Source: Bacillus cereus group sp. RP43
Lineage (GTDB): Bacteria > Bacillota > Bacilli > Bacillales > Bacillaceae_G
Reading direction: 5' to 3'
NCBI RefSeq assembly: GCF_040459645.1
Contig: NZ_JARVHQ010000001.1
Span: 744,001-808,000, forward strand
DNA: 64,000 nt
This document shows, in pieces, positions 1-9,373 of this stretch. A program made the position numbers and the translations under genes. Within the stretch, counting starts at the first letter, position 1; each line of letters opens with the position of its first letter. The notes under the pieces were generated by a model. The model was not told the origin of the DNA, did not search any database, and was given only the letters and a program-made list of their open reading frames with translations.

Positions 1-434
1 TATTGATGACGAGAACGTCACATGAGGTTGATATAAGTAATAAGGAACGAGCGACATTCGCGAATAATCATAAGGCGAATTTATTTTTACGTCTTCACGC
101 GGACGGTTCCGAAAATCCAAACCAAAGTGGGTTCGCTGTATTGACGCCAGCGGAAGGAAATCAATATACGAAAGAAATCTATGCTGAAAGTTTTCAAGTC
201 TCTCAAACAATTGTAAACAAAATGAGGGAAAATCATCAGGTGAAAGTAAATGGAATTAAATTTCGAGATGACCTTTCTGGATTTAATTGGTCGAAAGTAC
301 CCGGAGTACTATTAGAACTCGGATTTATGTCAAACCCAGAAGAAGACAAAAAATTATCTGACCCACAGTATGTAAATTCTTTGTTACAAAGCGTGACGGA
401 TAGTGTAGATGAATATCGGAAAAATAAAGCTTAA
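1..434 (+). CDS. N-acetylmuramoyl-L-alanine amidase, C-terminal part (5' end outside window)
   Basis: The open frame runs in from the left edge, so only the last ~143 residues of a larger protein are visible. They match the Amidase_3 fold of zinc amidases that cleave the MurNAc-L-alanine bond in peptidoglycan. Visible hallmarks are the segment FLRLHADGS with the second zinc-ligand histidine and VLLELGFMSN with the catalytic glutamate. No cell-wall binding repeats follow the catalytic domain; the protein ends in a lysine-rich tail. A CwlD-type sporulation amidase is possible, but the N-terminus needed to decide (signal peptide, first zinc ligands) lies outside the window. A hairpin terminator follows directly, so this gene ends its transcription unit. 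Confidence 0.85.
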   Translation, partial: LMTRTSHEVDISNKERATFANNHKANLFLRLHADGSENPNQSGFAVLTPAEGNQYTKEIYAESFQVSQTIVNKMRENHQVKVNGIKFRDDLSGFNWSKVPGVLLELGFMSNPEEDKKLSDPQYVNSLLQSVTDSVDEYRKNKA

Positions 435-438
435 ACTG

Positions 439-466
439 CAGTCTTATATGGAAGGCTGCTTTTTTC
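439..466 (+). terminator. Rho-independent terminator after the amidase gene
   Basis: An 8-bp stem (GCAGTCTT with AAGGCTGC, one G-T pair) closes a short AT loop and is followed by six T. Confidence 0.7.
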
Positions 467-591
467 TATATACAAAACACTCGTAAATTAGAATATTATG
501 GATAAAGTTAATATGCTTAATTTTACCTGCACTTTTTGCCGAATGCTGATACAATAAAGGTTGTTACTATTTAGTAGAAAGAGTGGTAAGC

Positions 592-3500
592 ATGTTAGAT
601 TGGATGAAAAAGCTGTTTAACAAAGAGGAAGAAAAAACAGCGATGAATAAAGAAGTATCGGAACAAATTGCAAGTCAGCCGAAAATTCCTCGTGTAAACC
701 ACTACACTGAAGCAAGAGAAGCACAAATGGCAAGTCGGAATGCAGGGAAATGTCGTTTTCCATTAATACCAGATAATGGCTTCGATGAAGAGGATGTAAG
801 AGAACTGCCTAACTTTGAAGAACAACCTATTCAAAGAGGAGCATATGAAGAACAGCCTACTCAAAGAGGAATAAAAGTGGAAAGAGGCAGACGACCGTAT
901 GTGGAAACAGAAGCACCTACATATGAGGAACCAGAATTGCAATATGAACTGGAACCAGAGCCTGTCGTAAAAAAAGCATTCGTACCGTCGCAAGAAAATA
1001 ACCGTAGACCATTTCGTCCAACAGAAATGATTTCTCCGATTTATGGATATAACCGTCCTTCAGTAGAAACGAAGGTTGTGCAGGAGGAAGAAAAGGAAAG
1101 AGAAGATCTTGAAATATCTGTTGAAGGAAAAGCTGTTGTTGACGCATGGTTAGAGAAAAAGGGATATACATTATCTGACTTTTCGGGAGTTCTACAAGGA
1201 AGCTCATCTGTTAAGAACGGAGTGAACGAACGAAGTAATAAAGTAGAAGAAAAATCGGTTGTGGATACATGGTTAGAGAAAAACGGTTACGAAGTTGAAC
1301 GTCAAGCCCCTTCATTAGAAGAAAGCCTAAGTGATGATTTGCTTCATAAAACAGTAGGACAGCATGTGGAAGAAGAGGCTACAATTGTACAAGCCTTGAA
1401 GCAGGAGCAAGATGTAGTGAAGTTATCATCTACAGAAGATAATGAAGAAACTTTACAAGAAGAGTCAATAGATTCTAAAGTAGAGCATGTGTATTCGATA
1501 CTAACAGAAGAAAATGAATGTAATACAGAAATAGAAGAAACTGTTGCTGAAGTTGCAGCAAATCAAGTCGAAGAAGAATCCTTAGAAGATGTAGTGATTG
1601 TAAAAGCAGATGAAAAGCTTGAGGAAACAATTGCTATAGAAATACCAGATGCTTTTGAAGAAGAATCTAAGGAAGAAGCAGGAGCTGTGGAATTAGAAGA
1701 ATCTGAGGAAGCAGAAGAAGTTGCGGAGTTAGAAGAATCTGAGGAAGCAGAAGAAGTTGCGGAGCTAGAAGAAGCTAAGGAAGCTGGAGCTGTGGAATTA
1801 GAAGAATCTGAGGAAGCAGAAGAAGTTGCGGAGTTAGAAGAATCTGAGGAAGCAGAAGAAGTTGCGGAGCTAGAAGAAGCTAAGGAAGCTGGAGCTGTGG
1901 AATTAGAAGAATCTGAGGAAGCAGAAGAAGTTGCGGAGCTAGAAGAATCTGAGGAAGCAGAAGAAGTTGCGGAGCTAGAAGAATCTGAGGAAGCAGAAGA
2001 AGTTGCGGAGCTAGAAGAATCTGAGGAAGCAGAAGAAGTTGCGGAGCTAGAAGAAGCTGAGGAAGCAGAAGTTGTGGAATTAGAAGAAGCTAAGGAAGCA
2101 GAAGAAGTTGCGGAGTTAGAAGAATTTGAGGAAGCAGAAGTTGTGGAATTAGAAGAAGCTAAGGAAGCAGAAGAAGTTGCGGAGTTAGAAGAATTTGAGG
2201 AAGCAGAAGAAGTTGCGGAGTTAGAAGAAGCTAAGGAAGCAGAAGAAGTTGCGGAGTTAGAAGAATTTGAGGAAGCAGAAGAAGTTGCGGAGTTAGAAGA
2301 AGCTGAGGAAGCAGAAGTTGTGGAATTAGAAGAAGTTAAGGAAGCAGAAGTTGTGGAATTAGAAGAATCTGAGGAAGTAGAAGAAGTTGCGGAGATAGAA
2401 GAATCTGAGGAAGTAGCAGAGGTTGTGGAGTTAGAGGAATCTAAGGGAATAGAATCAGTTACGGAATTCGCATTAGAGGAAACACCGCAAGAAGAATTAA
2501 TTGAAGAAACGATGAATACAGAGTCGTTAGAAAATATAGCAGATGCAGAGCAACCAGTGATTTCTCAGCAAGAAACAATTGAGTTCATGGAAGAAAGTGA
2601 AGTATTCGTACAAGTTTCAGAAGCAGATGAGCAAGTGAAGAAAGATGTTCAAAGCTTTGCGAATGTTTTAATTGAAGAAACTGAAGAAAAGAAACAAGTT
2701 GTTGAGGAACAGCCTGCTGTACAAAAAGAAGAGCCGAAACGTGAGAAAAAGCGTCATGTTCCATTTAACGTTGTCATGTTAAAACAAGACAGAAAGAAGT
2801 TAATGGAAAGACATGCGGTAAGAACGAACGTAACGCAATCTACTGTCGGTGAACGAGTAACGGAAAAACCAATGCAGCAAGTGGTAGTGGAAGCCCGAGT
2901 GGAAGAAAAACCGATGCAGCAAGTGGTAGTAGAAGCCCAAGTGGAAGAAAAACCAATGCAGCAAGTGGTAGTAGAAGCCCAAGTGGAAGAAAAACCAATG
3001 CAGCAAGTGGTAGTAGAAGCCCAAATGGAAGAAAAGCCAATGCAGCAAGTGGTAGTGGAAGCCCAAATGGAAGAAAAACCGATGCAGCAAGTGGTAGTGG
3101 AAGCCCAAGTGGAAGAAAAACCGATGCAGCAAGTGGTAGTGGAAGCCCAAGTGGAAGAAAAACCGATGCAGCAAGTGGTAGTGGAAGCCCAAATGGAAGA
3201 AAGACCGATGCAGCAAGTGGTAGTAGAAGCCCAAGCGGAAGAAAAACCAATGCAGCAAGTGGTAGTAGAAGCCCAAGCGGAAGAAAAACCAATGCAGCAA
3301 GTAGTGGTGGCTGAACAAGTACAAGAGAAAGCATATGTTGTAAATCAAAAAGAGAACGATATGCGCAACGTACTACAAACGCCACCGAAGTATGAACTTC
3401 CGTCATTAACGTTGTTGTCAATTCCGCAGCAGGCAGCATTAGATAATACGGAGTGGCTAGAAGAACAGGAAGAATTATTAAATACGACATTTAATAATTT

Positions 3501-4809
3501 CCATGTTGGAGCACATGTTATTAATGTGTCACAAGGGCCGGCGGTAACTCGTTTTGAGGTACAACCAGACCCAGGTGTGAAAGTAAATAAAATTACAAAT
3601 TTAAGTGATGATATTAAGTTAAGTTTAGCTGCGAAAGATATTCGAATTGAAGCACCAATTCCAGGGAAGAGTGCAATTGGAATTGAAGTTCCAAACAAGG
3701 AAAGTAAGCCAGTATTCCTTCGTGAAATTTTAAGAAGTCCTGTATTTACAAAGAGTGAATCACCGCTTACAGTTGCGCTGGGGCTTGATATTTCAGGTGA
3801 TCCAATTGTAACGGATATTCGAAAAATGCCACATGGACTTATTGCGGGTGCAACTGGTTCAGGGAAAAGTGTGTGCATTAACGCGATTTTAACGAGCATT
3901 TTATATAAAGCGAAGCCGCATGAAGTGAAGTTGATACTAATTGATCCGAAGATGGTTGAGCTTGCACCATACAATGCTGTTCCGCATCTTGTAGCACCTG
4001 TTATTACTGACGTAAAAGCAGCTACAGCTGCGTTAAAGTGGGCGGTTGAAGAGATGGAACGTCGTTATGAATTGTTTGCTCATGCTGGTGCTCGTGATTT
4101 AACTCGTTACAATACGATTGTAAGTGGGAGAGAAATCCCAGGTGAGACATTACCTTATATTGTAATTGTCATTGACGAGTTAGCGGACTTAATGATGGTT
4201 GCTCCTGGTGATGTTGAGGAAGCGATTTGTCGTATTGCACAAAAAGCTCGTGCTTGTGGTATTCACTTATTAGTTGCGACGCAGCGTCCATCTGTCGACG
4301 TTATTACAGGTTTAATTAAATCAAACATTCCAACGCGTATTGCGTTTACGGTATCATCTCAAGTGGATTCGCGTACGATTATCGATATTGGGGGCGCGGA
4401 GAAATTACTTGGCCGTGGTGATATGCTATTTTTAGGAAACGGCACGTCTAAACCAGTTCGTGTACAAGGTGTATACGTATCAGATGATGAGATTGAAAGA
4501 ACAGTTGATCATGTGAAAAAGCAAATGAAGCCAAATTACTTATTTAAGCAAGAGGATTTATTAGCAAAATCAGAGCAGAGTGAGTCTGAAGATGAACTAT
4601 TTTTTGATGCATGTCAATTTGTTGTAGAGCAAGGGGGAGCGTCCACATCTTCTGTACAGAGAAAATTCCGCATTGGTTATAATCGCGCGGCACGTCTAAT
4701 TGAAGAGATGGAATCGCAAGGGATTATTTCTGAAGGAAGAGGAACGAAACCGAGAGATGTCCTTATTTCTGAGGATGAATTCGCCGCTATGCAGGAAACA
4801 AATGTATAG
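592..4809 (+). CDS. sftA: SftA-type FtsK/SpoIIIE DNA translocase with two large tandem-repeat domains
   Basis: This is a soluble FtsK-family DNA pump that clears chromosomal DNA from the closing septum. The ATG at 592 (MLDWMKKLF) is preferred over the upstream GTG at 583 because GAAAGAGTGG precedes it. There is no transmembrane segment, which separates it from SpoIIIE. Order of parts: disordered N-terminus; an acidic Glu/Ala/Val repeat block at about residues 361-620; eleven 14-residue units of the VEEKPMQQVVVEAQ type at about 757-909; then the FtsK motor from about 925, with Walker A GATGSGKS at 1086 and Walker B YIVIVIDELADL; and a C-terminal winged-helix gamma domain. At about 1405 residues it is much longer than B. 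subtilis SftA (about 950), and the excess is the repeats. Its place just before murC is the conserved Bacillus context. Confidence 0.92.
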   Translation: MLDWMKKLFNKEEEKTAMNKEVSEQIASQPKIPRVNHYTEAREAQMASRNAGKCRFPLIPDNGFDEEDVRELPNFEEQPIQRGAYEEQPTQRGIKVERGRRPYVETEAPTYEEPELQYELEPEPVVKKAFVPSQENNRRPFRPTEMISPIYGYNRPSVETKVVQEEEKEREDLEISVEGKAVVDAWLEKKGYTLSDFSGVLQGSSSVKNGVNERSNKVEEKSVVDTWLEKNGYEVERQAPSLEESLSDDLLHKTVGQHVEEEATIVQALKQEQDVVKLSSTEDNEETLQEESIDSKVEHVYSILTEENECNTEIEETVAEVAANQVEEESLEDVVIVKADEKLEETIAIEIPDAFEEESKEEAGAVELEESEEAEEVAELEESEEAEEVAELEEAKEAGAVELEESEEAEEVAELEESEEAEEVAELEEAKEAGAVELEESEEAEEVAELEESEEAEEVAELEESEEAEEVAELEESEEAEEVAELEEAEEAEVVELEEAKEAEEVAELEEFEEAEVVELEEAKEAEEVAELEEFEEAEEVAELEEAKEAEEVAELEEFEEAEEVAELEEAEEAEVVELEEVKEAEVVELEESEEVEEVAEIEESEEVAEVVELEESKGIESVTEFALEETPQEELIEETMNTESLENIADAEQPVISQQETIEFMEESEVFVQVSEADEQVKKDVQSFANVLIEETEEKKQVVEEQPAVQKEEPKREKKRHVPFNVVMLKQDRKKLMERHAVRTNVTQSTVGERVTEKPMQQVVVEARVEEKPMQQVVVEAQVEEKPMQQVVVEAQVEEKPMQQVVVEAQMEEKPMQQVVVEAQMEEKPMQQVVVEAQVEEKPMQQVVVEAQVEEKPMQQVVVEAQMEERPMQQVVVEAQAEEKPMQQVVVEAQAEEKPMQQVVVAEQVQEKAYVVNQKENDMRNVLQTPPKYELPSLTLLSIPQQAALDNTEWLEEQEELLNTTFNNFHVGAHVINVSQGPAVTRFEVQPDPGVKVNKITNLSDDIKLSLAAKDIRIEAPIPGKSAIGIEVPNKESKPVFLREILRSPVFTKSESPLTVALGLDISGDPIVTDIRKMPHGLIAGATGSGKSVCINAILTSILYKAKPHEVKLILIDPKMVELAPYNAVPHLVAPVITDVKAATAALKWAVEEMERRYELFAHAGARDLTRYNTIVSGREIPGETLPYIVIVIDELADLMMVAPGDVEEAICRIAQKARACGIHLLVATQRPSVDVITGLIKSNIPTRIAFTVSSQVDSRTIIDIGGAEKLLGRGDMLFLGNGTSKPVRVQGVYVSDDEIERTVDHVKKQMKPNYLFKQEDLLAKSEQSESEDELFFDACQFVVEQGGASTSSVQRKFRIGYNRAARLIEEMESQGIISEGRGTKPRDVLISEDEFAAMQETNV
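1674..2450 (+). repeat. Acidic tandem repeat block inside sftA
   Basis: Over 20 imperfect units of about 30-39 bp encode variants of EEAEEVAELEESEEAEE. The plus strand is almost entirely purine (GAA, GAG, GCA codons). Higher-order repetition is visible: a longer block ending in KEAGAVELEES occurs three times near the start. Unit length varies in multiples of three, so the frame is kept. Confidence 0.9.
2861..3318 (+). repeat. 42-bp tandem repeat array inside sftA
   Basis: Eleven head-to-tail copies of a 42-bp unit encode [V/M/A]EEKPMQQVVVEAQ. Copies differ mainly at the first residue (V, M or A) and in silent sites, and the first and last are degenerate. The array lies between the acidic block and the motor domain. 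Confidence 0.93.
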
Positions 4810-4870
4810 GAAACGGTTTTGCTGTATACTAAGAGAAAATGTTGGATAGTAAAGTAGGGAGTAAAGCGAC

Positions 4871-5989
4871 ATGAAAGAAATTGAATTAAAATTAAAAGGT
4901 GAAATAAATCGACTAACAAATAAAACATTTAAATTTGATGAACGTGTTGGAGAAGGCTGGTTCTCTGCCGTTTACTTTTTAAAAACTAGAGAAATCATTG
5001 AAGAATTTCGCCCGAAAAGTGTTGTAACAATGCAGTTTTTCCAAAAAGAACATGCAGTTCTTTGCGGAGCAGATGAGGTAATCGCATTGCTACAAACATT
5101 CGCCAAAAATCCTGAGGAATTAGAAATTCATTCTTTAAAGGATGGCGATAATATTAGTCCGTTTGAAACAGTTTTAACAATTCATGGTCCTTATGAATAC
5201 TTTGGCTTTTTAGAAGGTGTAATTGATGGGATTTTAGCTCGTCGTACATCAGTTGCGACAAACGTATATAACGTTGTCCAAGCTGCACGTAGTGTAGATA
5301 AAGAAAAACCGGTTATTTTTATGGGAGATCGTGACGATCATTATACTCAACAAGCTGGTGACGGTTATGCGGCATACATCGGAGGTATGAGCGCACAAGC
5401 GACGCATGCAATGAATGAATGGTGGGGCAGAAGTGGTATGGGGACGATGCCTCACGCTTTAATTCAAATGTTTAATGGTGATGTTGTTGAAGCAGCAAAG
5501 GCATATCATAAAAAATTCCCAGAAGATGAATTAGTCGTACTAATTGATTACAACAATGATGTCATTACAGATGCACTTCGTGTAGCGCGTGAATTTGGAT
5601 CAACATTAAAAGGTGTACGTGTAGATACGTCTCGTACAATGATTGATCAATACTTCATTCGTCACCCAGAAGTACTTGGAACATTCGATCCGCGTGGTGT
5701 AAATCCATCACTTATATTTGCACTTCGTAAGGCTCTTGATGATGAAGGGTTCCAACATGTAGATATCGTTGTAACTGGTGGATTTGATGAGAAGCGTATT
5801 CGTGAATTTGAAGCTCAAAATGTTCCTGTCGATATATACGGAGTAGGAAGTAGCTTATTAAAAATGAATATTGGTTTTACTGGTGATAACGTAGAATTAA
5901 ATGGAAAACCAGAAGCGAAAGCTGGTCGTAAATACCGTCCAAATCCACGTCTAGAGCGTGTTCAATTGGAAACAAAAGAAGATATGTAA
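4871..5989 (+). CDS. Nicotinate phosphoribosyltransferase (short type)
   Basis: The protein joins nicotinate to PRPP to give nicotinate mononucleotide in NAD salvage. At 372 residues it belongs to the short subfamily; the classical PncB is nearer 490. Recognisable parts are the N-terminal GEGWFSAVYFLKT region, the MGDRDDHYTQQAGDGYAAYIGG segment of the barrel, and the phosphate-binding end VTGGFDEKRIREF followed by DIYGVGSSL. The ATG has GGGAG about 12 bases upstream. It starts 61 bp after sftA with no terminator between, so it may be co-transcribed with it. A strong terminator follows. B. subtilis does not have this gene between sftA and murC, so this is a lineage-specific insertion into a conserved block. 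Confidence 0.82.
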   Translation: MKEIELKLKGEINRLTNKTFKFDERVGEGWFSAVYFLKTREIIEEFRPKSVVTMQFFQKEHAVLCGADEVIALLQTFAKNPEELEIHSLKDGDNISPFETVLTIHGPYEYFGFLEGVIDGILARRTSVATNVYNVVQAARSVDKEKPVIFMGDRDDHYTQQAGDGYAAYIGGMSAQATHAMNEWWGRSGMGTMPHALIQMFNGDVVEAAKAYHKKFPEDELVVLIDYNNDVITDALRVAREFGSTLKGVRVDTSRTMIDQYFIRHPEVLGTFDPRGVNPSLIFALRKALDDEGFQHVDIVVTGGFDEKRIREFEAQNVPVDIYGVGSSLLKMNIGFTGDNVELNGKPEAKAGRKYRPNPRLERVQLETKEDM

Positions 5990-5996
5990 AAGCGAG

Positions 5997-6031
5997 AAAA
6001 ACTGATAGGTGATTGACCCTATCAGTTTTTC
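5997..6031 (+). terminator. Terminator after the nicotinate phosphoribosyltransferase gene
   Basis: A perfect 13-bp stem (AAAAACTGATAGG with its complement) closes a 7-base loop and ends in a T run. Confidence 0.88.
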
Positions 6032-6077
6032 TGTTATCATAGTATAGCGGCTTGTTTTTTGCTATAATAAATGTGTT

Positions 6078-6215
6078 ATGGACATAAAAGAAGTACGTAC
6101 GAGTTTATCACTGATAAGTGAATATAAAAAGAAATTCACTGCATCAGAAATGTATGATGATTACCAAAATAAGAAAAGATTCATATACTGTCTTATAGAT
6201 AGGCCGTTGTATTAG
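6078..6215 (+). CDS. Possible 45-codon reading frame upstream of murC
   Basis: A short frame ([20 protein letters not shown]...) fills most of the gap between the terminator and murC. No convincing ribosome binding site precedes its ATG (the upstream bases are AT-only) and no family was recognised. It may be a relic or part of the murC 5' leader. It is listed because it is the only content in this 210-bp gap. Confidence 0.2.
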   Translation: MDIKEVRTSLSLISEYKKKFTASEMYDDYQNKKRFIYCLIDRPLY

Positions 6216-6240
6216 TTCGAAATGTTGGAGGTTCTTTAAG

Positions 6241-7551
6241 ATGACAGTTTACCATTTTGTAGGAATTAAAGGAACAGGAATGAGTTCATTAGCACAAATG
6301 CTTCATGACATGAAGCATACTGTTCAAGGGTCTGATTATGAAAAGCGTTTCTTTACACAAACAGCATTGGAAAAGCGTGGTATTTCCATCCTTCCTTTTG
6401 ATAAAAATAATATTAAAGAAGGACAAGTGATTATCGCGGGAAACGCATTTCCTGATACACATGAAGAAATCGTAGCAGCAAAAGAATTAAATATCCCAGT
6501 ACATCGTTATCATCACTTCTTAGGTGACCTTATGAATCAGTACACAAGTGTTGCAGTAACTGGTGCACATGGAAAAACATCAACTACAGGTTTGTTAGCC
6601 CATGTAATGCAAGGTGCACACCCGACATCTTACCTTATTGGAGATGGAACTGGGCATGGGGTAGAAAATAGTAAGTATTTTGTATTTGAAGCTTGTGAGT
6701 ATCGTCGTCATTTCTTGTCTTACTATCCAGACTATGCAATCATGACAAATATCGATTTCGATCATCCGGATTATTTTGCAGACATCAATGATGTATTTAA
6801 TGCATTCCAAGAGATGGCATTGCAAGTGAAAAAAGGTATTATTGCATGTGGTGATGATGAAGAACTTCAAAAAATTCAAGCGAAAGTACCTGTTATTTTC
6901 TATGGATTTGGAGAAGATAATGATTTCCAAGCACGTAACATTCAAAAGAGAACTGATGGTACTATATTCGATGTATTCGTTCGTAATACGTATTATGACA
7001 CGTTCAAAATTACAGGATACGGCGATCACAGCGTATTAAATGCATTAGCAGTTATCGCGCTTTGCCATTACGAAGACGTTGATGTAGAAGCGGTTAAACA
7101 TCAACTAACAACATTTGAAGGTGTTAAACGTCGCTTTAATGAAAAACCGATGGGAGAGCAAGTTATCATTGATGACTATGCACACCATCCGACAGAAATT
7201 AATGCAACGATTGAAGCAGCTCGTCAAAAACATCCAGAGCGTGAAGTTGTCGCTGTATTCCAGCCACATACATTCTCACGTACAGAAAAGTTCTTAGATG
7301 AGTTCGCAGAAAGCCTAAGTAAAGCTGACCAAGTATACTTATGTGATATTTTCGGATCAGCACGTGAAAACAAAGGTGAATTAACAATTGAAGATCTGCA
7401 AAAGCGTATTGATGGCGCAGAACTGATTACAGATACAACAACAGAGGTATTAAAGAAACATAAAAACGGCGTTCTTATTTTCATGGGCGCAGGTGACATC
7501 CAAAAATTCGAAGCAGCTTACGTAAAAGAAGTTCAAGTTGCAGAGAAGTAA
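6241..7551 (+). CDS. murC: UDP-N-acetylmuramate--L-alanine ligase MurC
   Basis: This cytoplasmic Mur ligase adds the first amino acid, L-alanine, to UDP-MurNAc. The 436-residue length is typical. The N-terminal Rossmann motif [12 protein letters not shown] (residues ~8-19), the ATP-binding P-loop TGAHGKTST (~103-111), and the central DDYAHHPTE motif are all present. The start has GGAGGTTC seven bases upstream. The order sftA-murC-ytxG is conserved in Bacillus, but here six genes separate murC from ytxG. A terminator follows at once. Confidence 0.97.
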   Translation: MTVYHFVGIKGTGMSSLAQMLHDMKHTVQGSDYEKRFFTQTALEKRGISILPFDKNNIKEGQVIIAGNAFPDTHEEIVAAKELNIPVHRYHHFLGDLMNQYTSVAVTGAHGKTSTTGLLAHVMQGAHPTSYLIGDGTGHGVENSKYFVFEACEYRRHFLSYYPDYAIMTNIDFDHPDYFADINDVFNAFQEMALQVKKGIIACGDDEELQKIQAKVPVIFYGFGEDNDFQARNIQKRTDGTIFDVFVRNTYYDTFKITGYGDHSVLNALAVIALCHYEDVDVEAVKHQLTTFEGVKRRFNEKPMGEQVIIDDYAHHPTEINATIEAARQKHPEREVVAVFQPHTFSRTEKFLDEFAESLSKADQVYLCDIFGSARENKGELTIEDLQKRIDGAELITDTTTEVLKKHKNGVLIFMGAGDIQKFEAAYVKEVQVAEK

Positions 7552-7557
7552 GAAGCA

Positions 7558-7588
7558 AGACGCATAGCTATGGCTGTGCGTCTTTTTT
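7558..7588 (+). terminator. Terminator after murC
   Basis: AGACGCATAGC pairs with GCTGTGCGTCT around a TATG loop, followed by a T run. Confidence 0.85.
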
Positions 7589-7683
7589 ATGCTGAATTTA
7601 GTCGGTAAGTTGATATATTATGGTGCATTTCTTTAATTTTAAATGTTAGAATAATAAGAAAACTAAAAAGGGGCTAAAAAACC

Positions 7684-8232
7684 ATGTTCACACTTCGAGT
7701 AGATGACGAAATCGAACTACAACTATTAGAAAAACATTATAAAGAGGGACTATATGAATTAATAGATCAAAATCGTAATCATTTAAGAAGATGGCTTCCG
7801 TGGGTAGATGGGACGAAATCTGCTGATGCTTATGATGAGATTTTTCCGATGTGGTTAAAGAAATTTGCAGAGGGAGACGGTTTTGAAAGTGGTATACGCT
7901 ACAAAGGGAAGCTCGTTGGGATGGTGGGCATTCACCCAGTAAGCTGGGGCAAGAAAGCGACGAGCCTTGGATATTATCTTGCAGAAGATGCTGGCGGAAA
8001 AGGTATTATGACGCGAAGTGTGAAGACTGTGCTTCACTATGCATTTGATAATTTAAAGCTGAATAAAGTTGAAATTCGTTGCGGTGTTGAAAATGCGAAA
8101 AGCCGTGCAATTCCAGAACGTTTAGGTTTTAAATTAGATGGTATTTTAAGAGATGAAGAATGGATATATGATCATTTCCAAGATATCGCTGTGTATAGTT
8201 TACTAGCTTCAGAATGGAAGAAGATTCGATGA
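7684..8232 (+). CDS. GNAT acetyltransferase, RimJ/RimL type
   Basis: A 182-residue GNAT N-acetyltransferase that would use acetyl-CoA to acetylate an amine or protein N-terminus; the substrate cannot be told. The profile is RimL/YdaF-like: N-terminal FTLRVDDEIELQLLE, the acetyl-CoA-binding strand and loop around LGYYLAEDAGGKGIMT (residues ~98-113), and the C-terminal ENAKSRAIPERLGFKLDGILRDEEW motif typical of ribosomal-protein-type acetyltransferases. RBS AAAAGGGGC lies upstream. Its stop overlaps the start of the next acetyltransferase as ATGA, so the two are translationally coupled. Confidence 0.88.
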   Translation: MFTLRVDDEIELQLLEKHYKEGLYELIDQNRNHLRRWLPWVDGTKSADAYDEIFPMWLKKFAEGDGFESGIRYKGKLVGMVGIHPVSWGKKATSLGYYLAEDAGGKGIMTRSVKTVLHYAFDNLKLNKVEIRCGVENAKSRAIPERLGFKLDGILRDEEWIYDHFQDIAVYSLLASEWKKIR

Positions 8233-8720
8233 ACGAGAAGATTTGTATTATTCCGTATGAAAGTATGTTTCAAGAGGAAGTAGTAGATCTTATCGTTCAT
8301 ATTCAGCAAAAAGAGTACAATGTCCTTATTACGAAAGAAGAGCAGCCGGACTTACTAGAAATAGAAACGTTCTATCAAAGAGACAGCGGAAACTTTTGGG
8401 TAGCAATTTATGATGGTAAAGTAGTTGGAACGATAGCTTTATTAGATATTGGGAAGCATCAAGTAGCGCTAAGAAAAATGTTCGTGAAGAAAGAGTTCCG
8501 CGGAAAAGGATGGGGCGCATCAAGTATGCTACTTCAAACAGCAATTTCTTGGGCGAAGGAAAAGAATTTGGAAGATATTTATTTAGGAACAACAGTAAAA
8601 TTTCTAGCGGCGCATCGCTTTTATGAGAAGAATGGTTTCCAAAGTGTGAGTATAGAAGAGTTGCCAAAAAGTTTTCCGGTGCTAGAGGTAGATAAGAAAT
8701 TTTATAGGTATACTGTTTAA
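8229..8720 (+). CDS. GNAT acetyltransferase
   Basis: A second GNAT protein of 163 residues, not close in sequence to its upstream partner. The start is taken as the ATG in the ATGA overlap (8229), which has GGAAGAAG upstream; an in-frame ATG at 8214 lies inside the preceding gene. The acetyl-CoA loop appears as MFVKKEFRGKGWGASSMLL, with the [RQ]xxGxG/A pattern, and the C-terminal AHRFYEKNGFQSVS is the usual GNAT end. Substrate unknown. The pair forms a two-gene unit closed by a terminator. Confidence 0.87.
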   Translation: MNEKICIIPYESMFQEEVVDLIVHIQQKEYNVLITKEEQPDLLEIETFYQRDSGNFWVAIYDGKVVGTIALLDIGKHQVALRKMFVKKEFRGKGWGASSMLLQTAISWAKEKNLEDIYLGTTVKFLAAHRFYEKNGFQSVSIEELPKSFPVLEVDKKFYRYTV

Positions 8721-8748
8721 AAAGGTCATTCATAAATGGCCTTTTTTC
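8719..8748 (+). terminator. Terminator after the GNAT pair
   Basis: AAAAAGGTCATT pairs with AAATGGCCTTTTT around a short loop, with a T run. Confidence 0.75.
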
Positions 8749-8798
8749 ATGAACTAAAATGGAAAACATGGTATAATTTGGTTAATGGGGGTGTGGGT

Positions 8799-9203
8799 AT
8801 GAACTTTCCAATTCAGAGAAGTAAGTTAGGAATAATTTTCATTAGTATAACGTTAGCTTTTATGGTGATATATCCAATAGTTATGTTCTTTACAAGAAAA
8901 GGGGATTGGGCTTCAGCTCTAATTGGGATGGGATTATGTTTTATTGTAAATGTCCCTCTCGTTTGGGAAATGTTTATTAAAAAACATAAAGTAGAAAATG
9001 GTGTGCTAAAATACGGCGTTTTAAATGAAGATGTTGTATTGAAAGATATTATAATTATTCGCCAAGTTGGGAAGTCTCTTGAAATTACGACGAATGCATA
9101 TAAGGTACATATGATTGGGATGCCGCAAGATATGAATGAATTCTTGGTGCTTATTGAGAAAGAAAATCCATATGTGAAAATAGAAATGGTAGGTAAGAAA
9201 TGA
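8799..9203 (+). CDS. Small two-helix membrane protein, function unknown
   Basis: The likely start is the ATG at 8799 (MNFPIQRSKLG) behind a G-rich Shine-Dalgarno, with a TATAAT at 8772-8777 upstream. The 134-residue protein has two hydrophobic helices near residues 11-31 and 38-58, then a basic linker (IKKHK) and a ~70-residue C-terminal domain rich in beta strands. This is the shape of the bacterial PH-like membrane proteins, but that is inference. No family name is assigned. A complete bcr1 element begins 13 bp after its stop. Confidence 0.7.
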   Translation: MNFPIQRSKLGIIFISITLAFMVIYPIVMFFTRKGDWASALIGMGLCFIVNVPLVWEMFIKKHKVENGVLKYGVLNEDVVLKDIIIIRQVGKSLEITTNAYKVHMIGMPQDMNEFLVLIEKENPYVKIEMVGKK

Positions 9204-9216
9204 AATATGTAAAATC

Positions 9217-9373
9217 TTTACCCCGCATTAACGGGCAGTAAGACTCCCACCTCAAAATTCGGCAGGAGAAAAGAAGTTAGGTGGGAGATCAACTGCCCGT
9301 AAAAGCCCGATTGGTTCAACTAATAATCAGTGGGGGATGAACAAAACCCCCACTGATTAAAGTTTCACTTTAT
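9217..9373 (+). repeat. Complete bcr1-type repeat element (157 bp)
   Basis: The element runs from TTTAC to TTTAT, the flanking pentamer known for bcr1 of the B. cereus group. Its inner part starts CCCGCATTAACGGGCAG and ends TTAAAGTTTCACTTTAT. It can fold into two hairpins: CGGGCAGT with ACTGCCCG enclosing CTCCCACCT with AGGTGGGAG, then AATCAGTGGGGG with CCCCCACTGATT. Identification as bcr1 rests on recalled size, ends and sequence; a database match was not run. Related copies lie at 37479-37572, 39599-39686 and 49264-49280. Confidence 0.8.

Noticed and set aside
2800..3490. Long minus-strand open frames (182 and 216 residues) across the sftA repeats
   Set aside because: They are shadows of the 42-bp repeat read on the other strand; they have repetitive Leu/His/Phe-rich products and no ribosome binding site.
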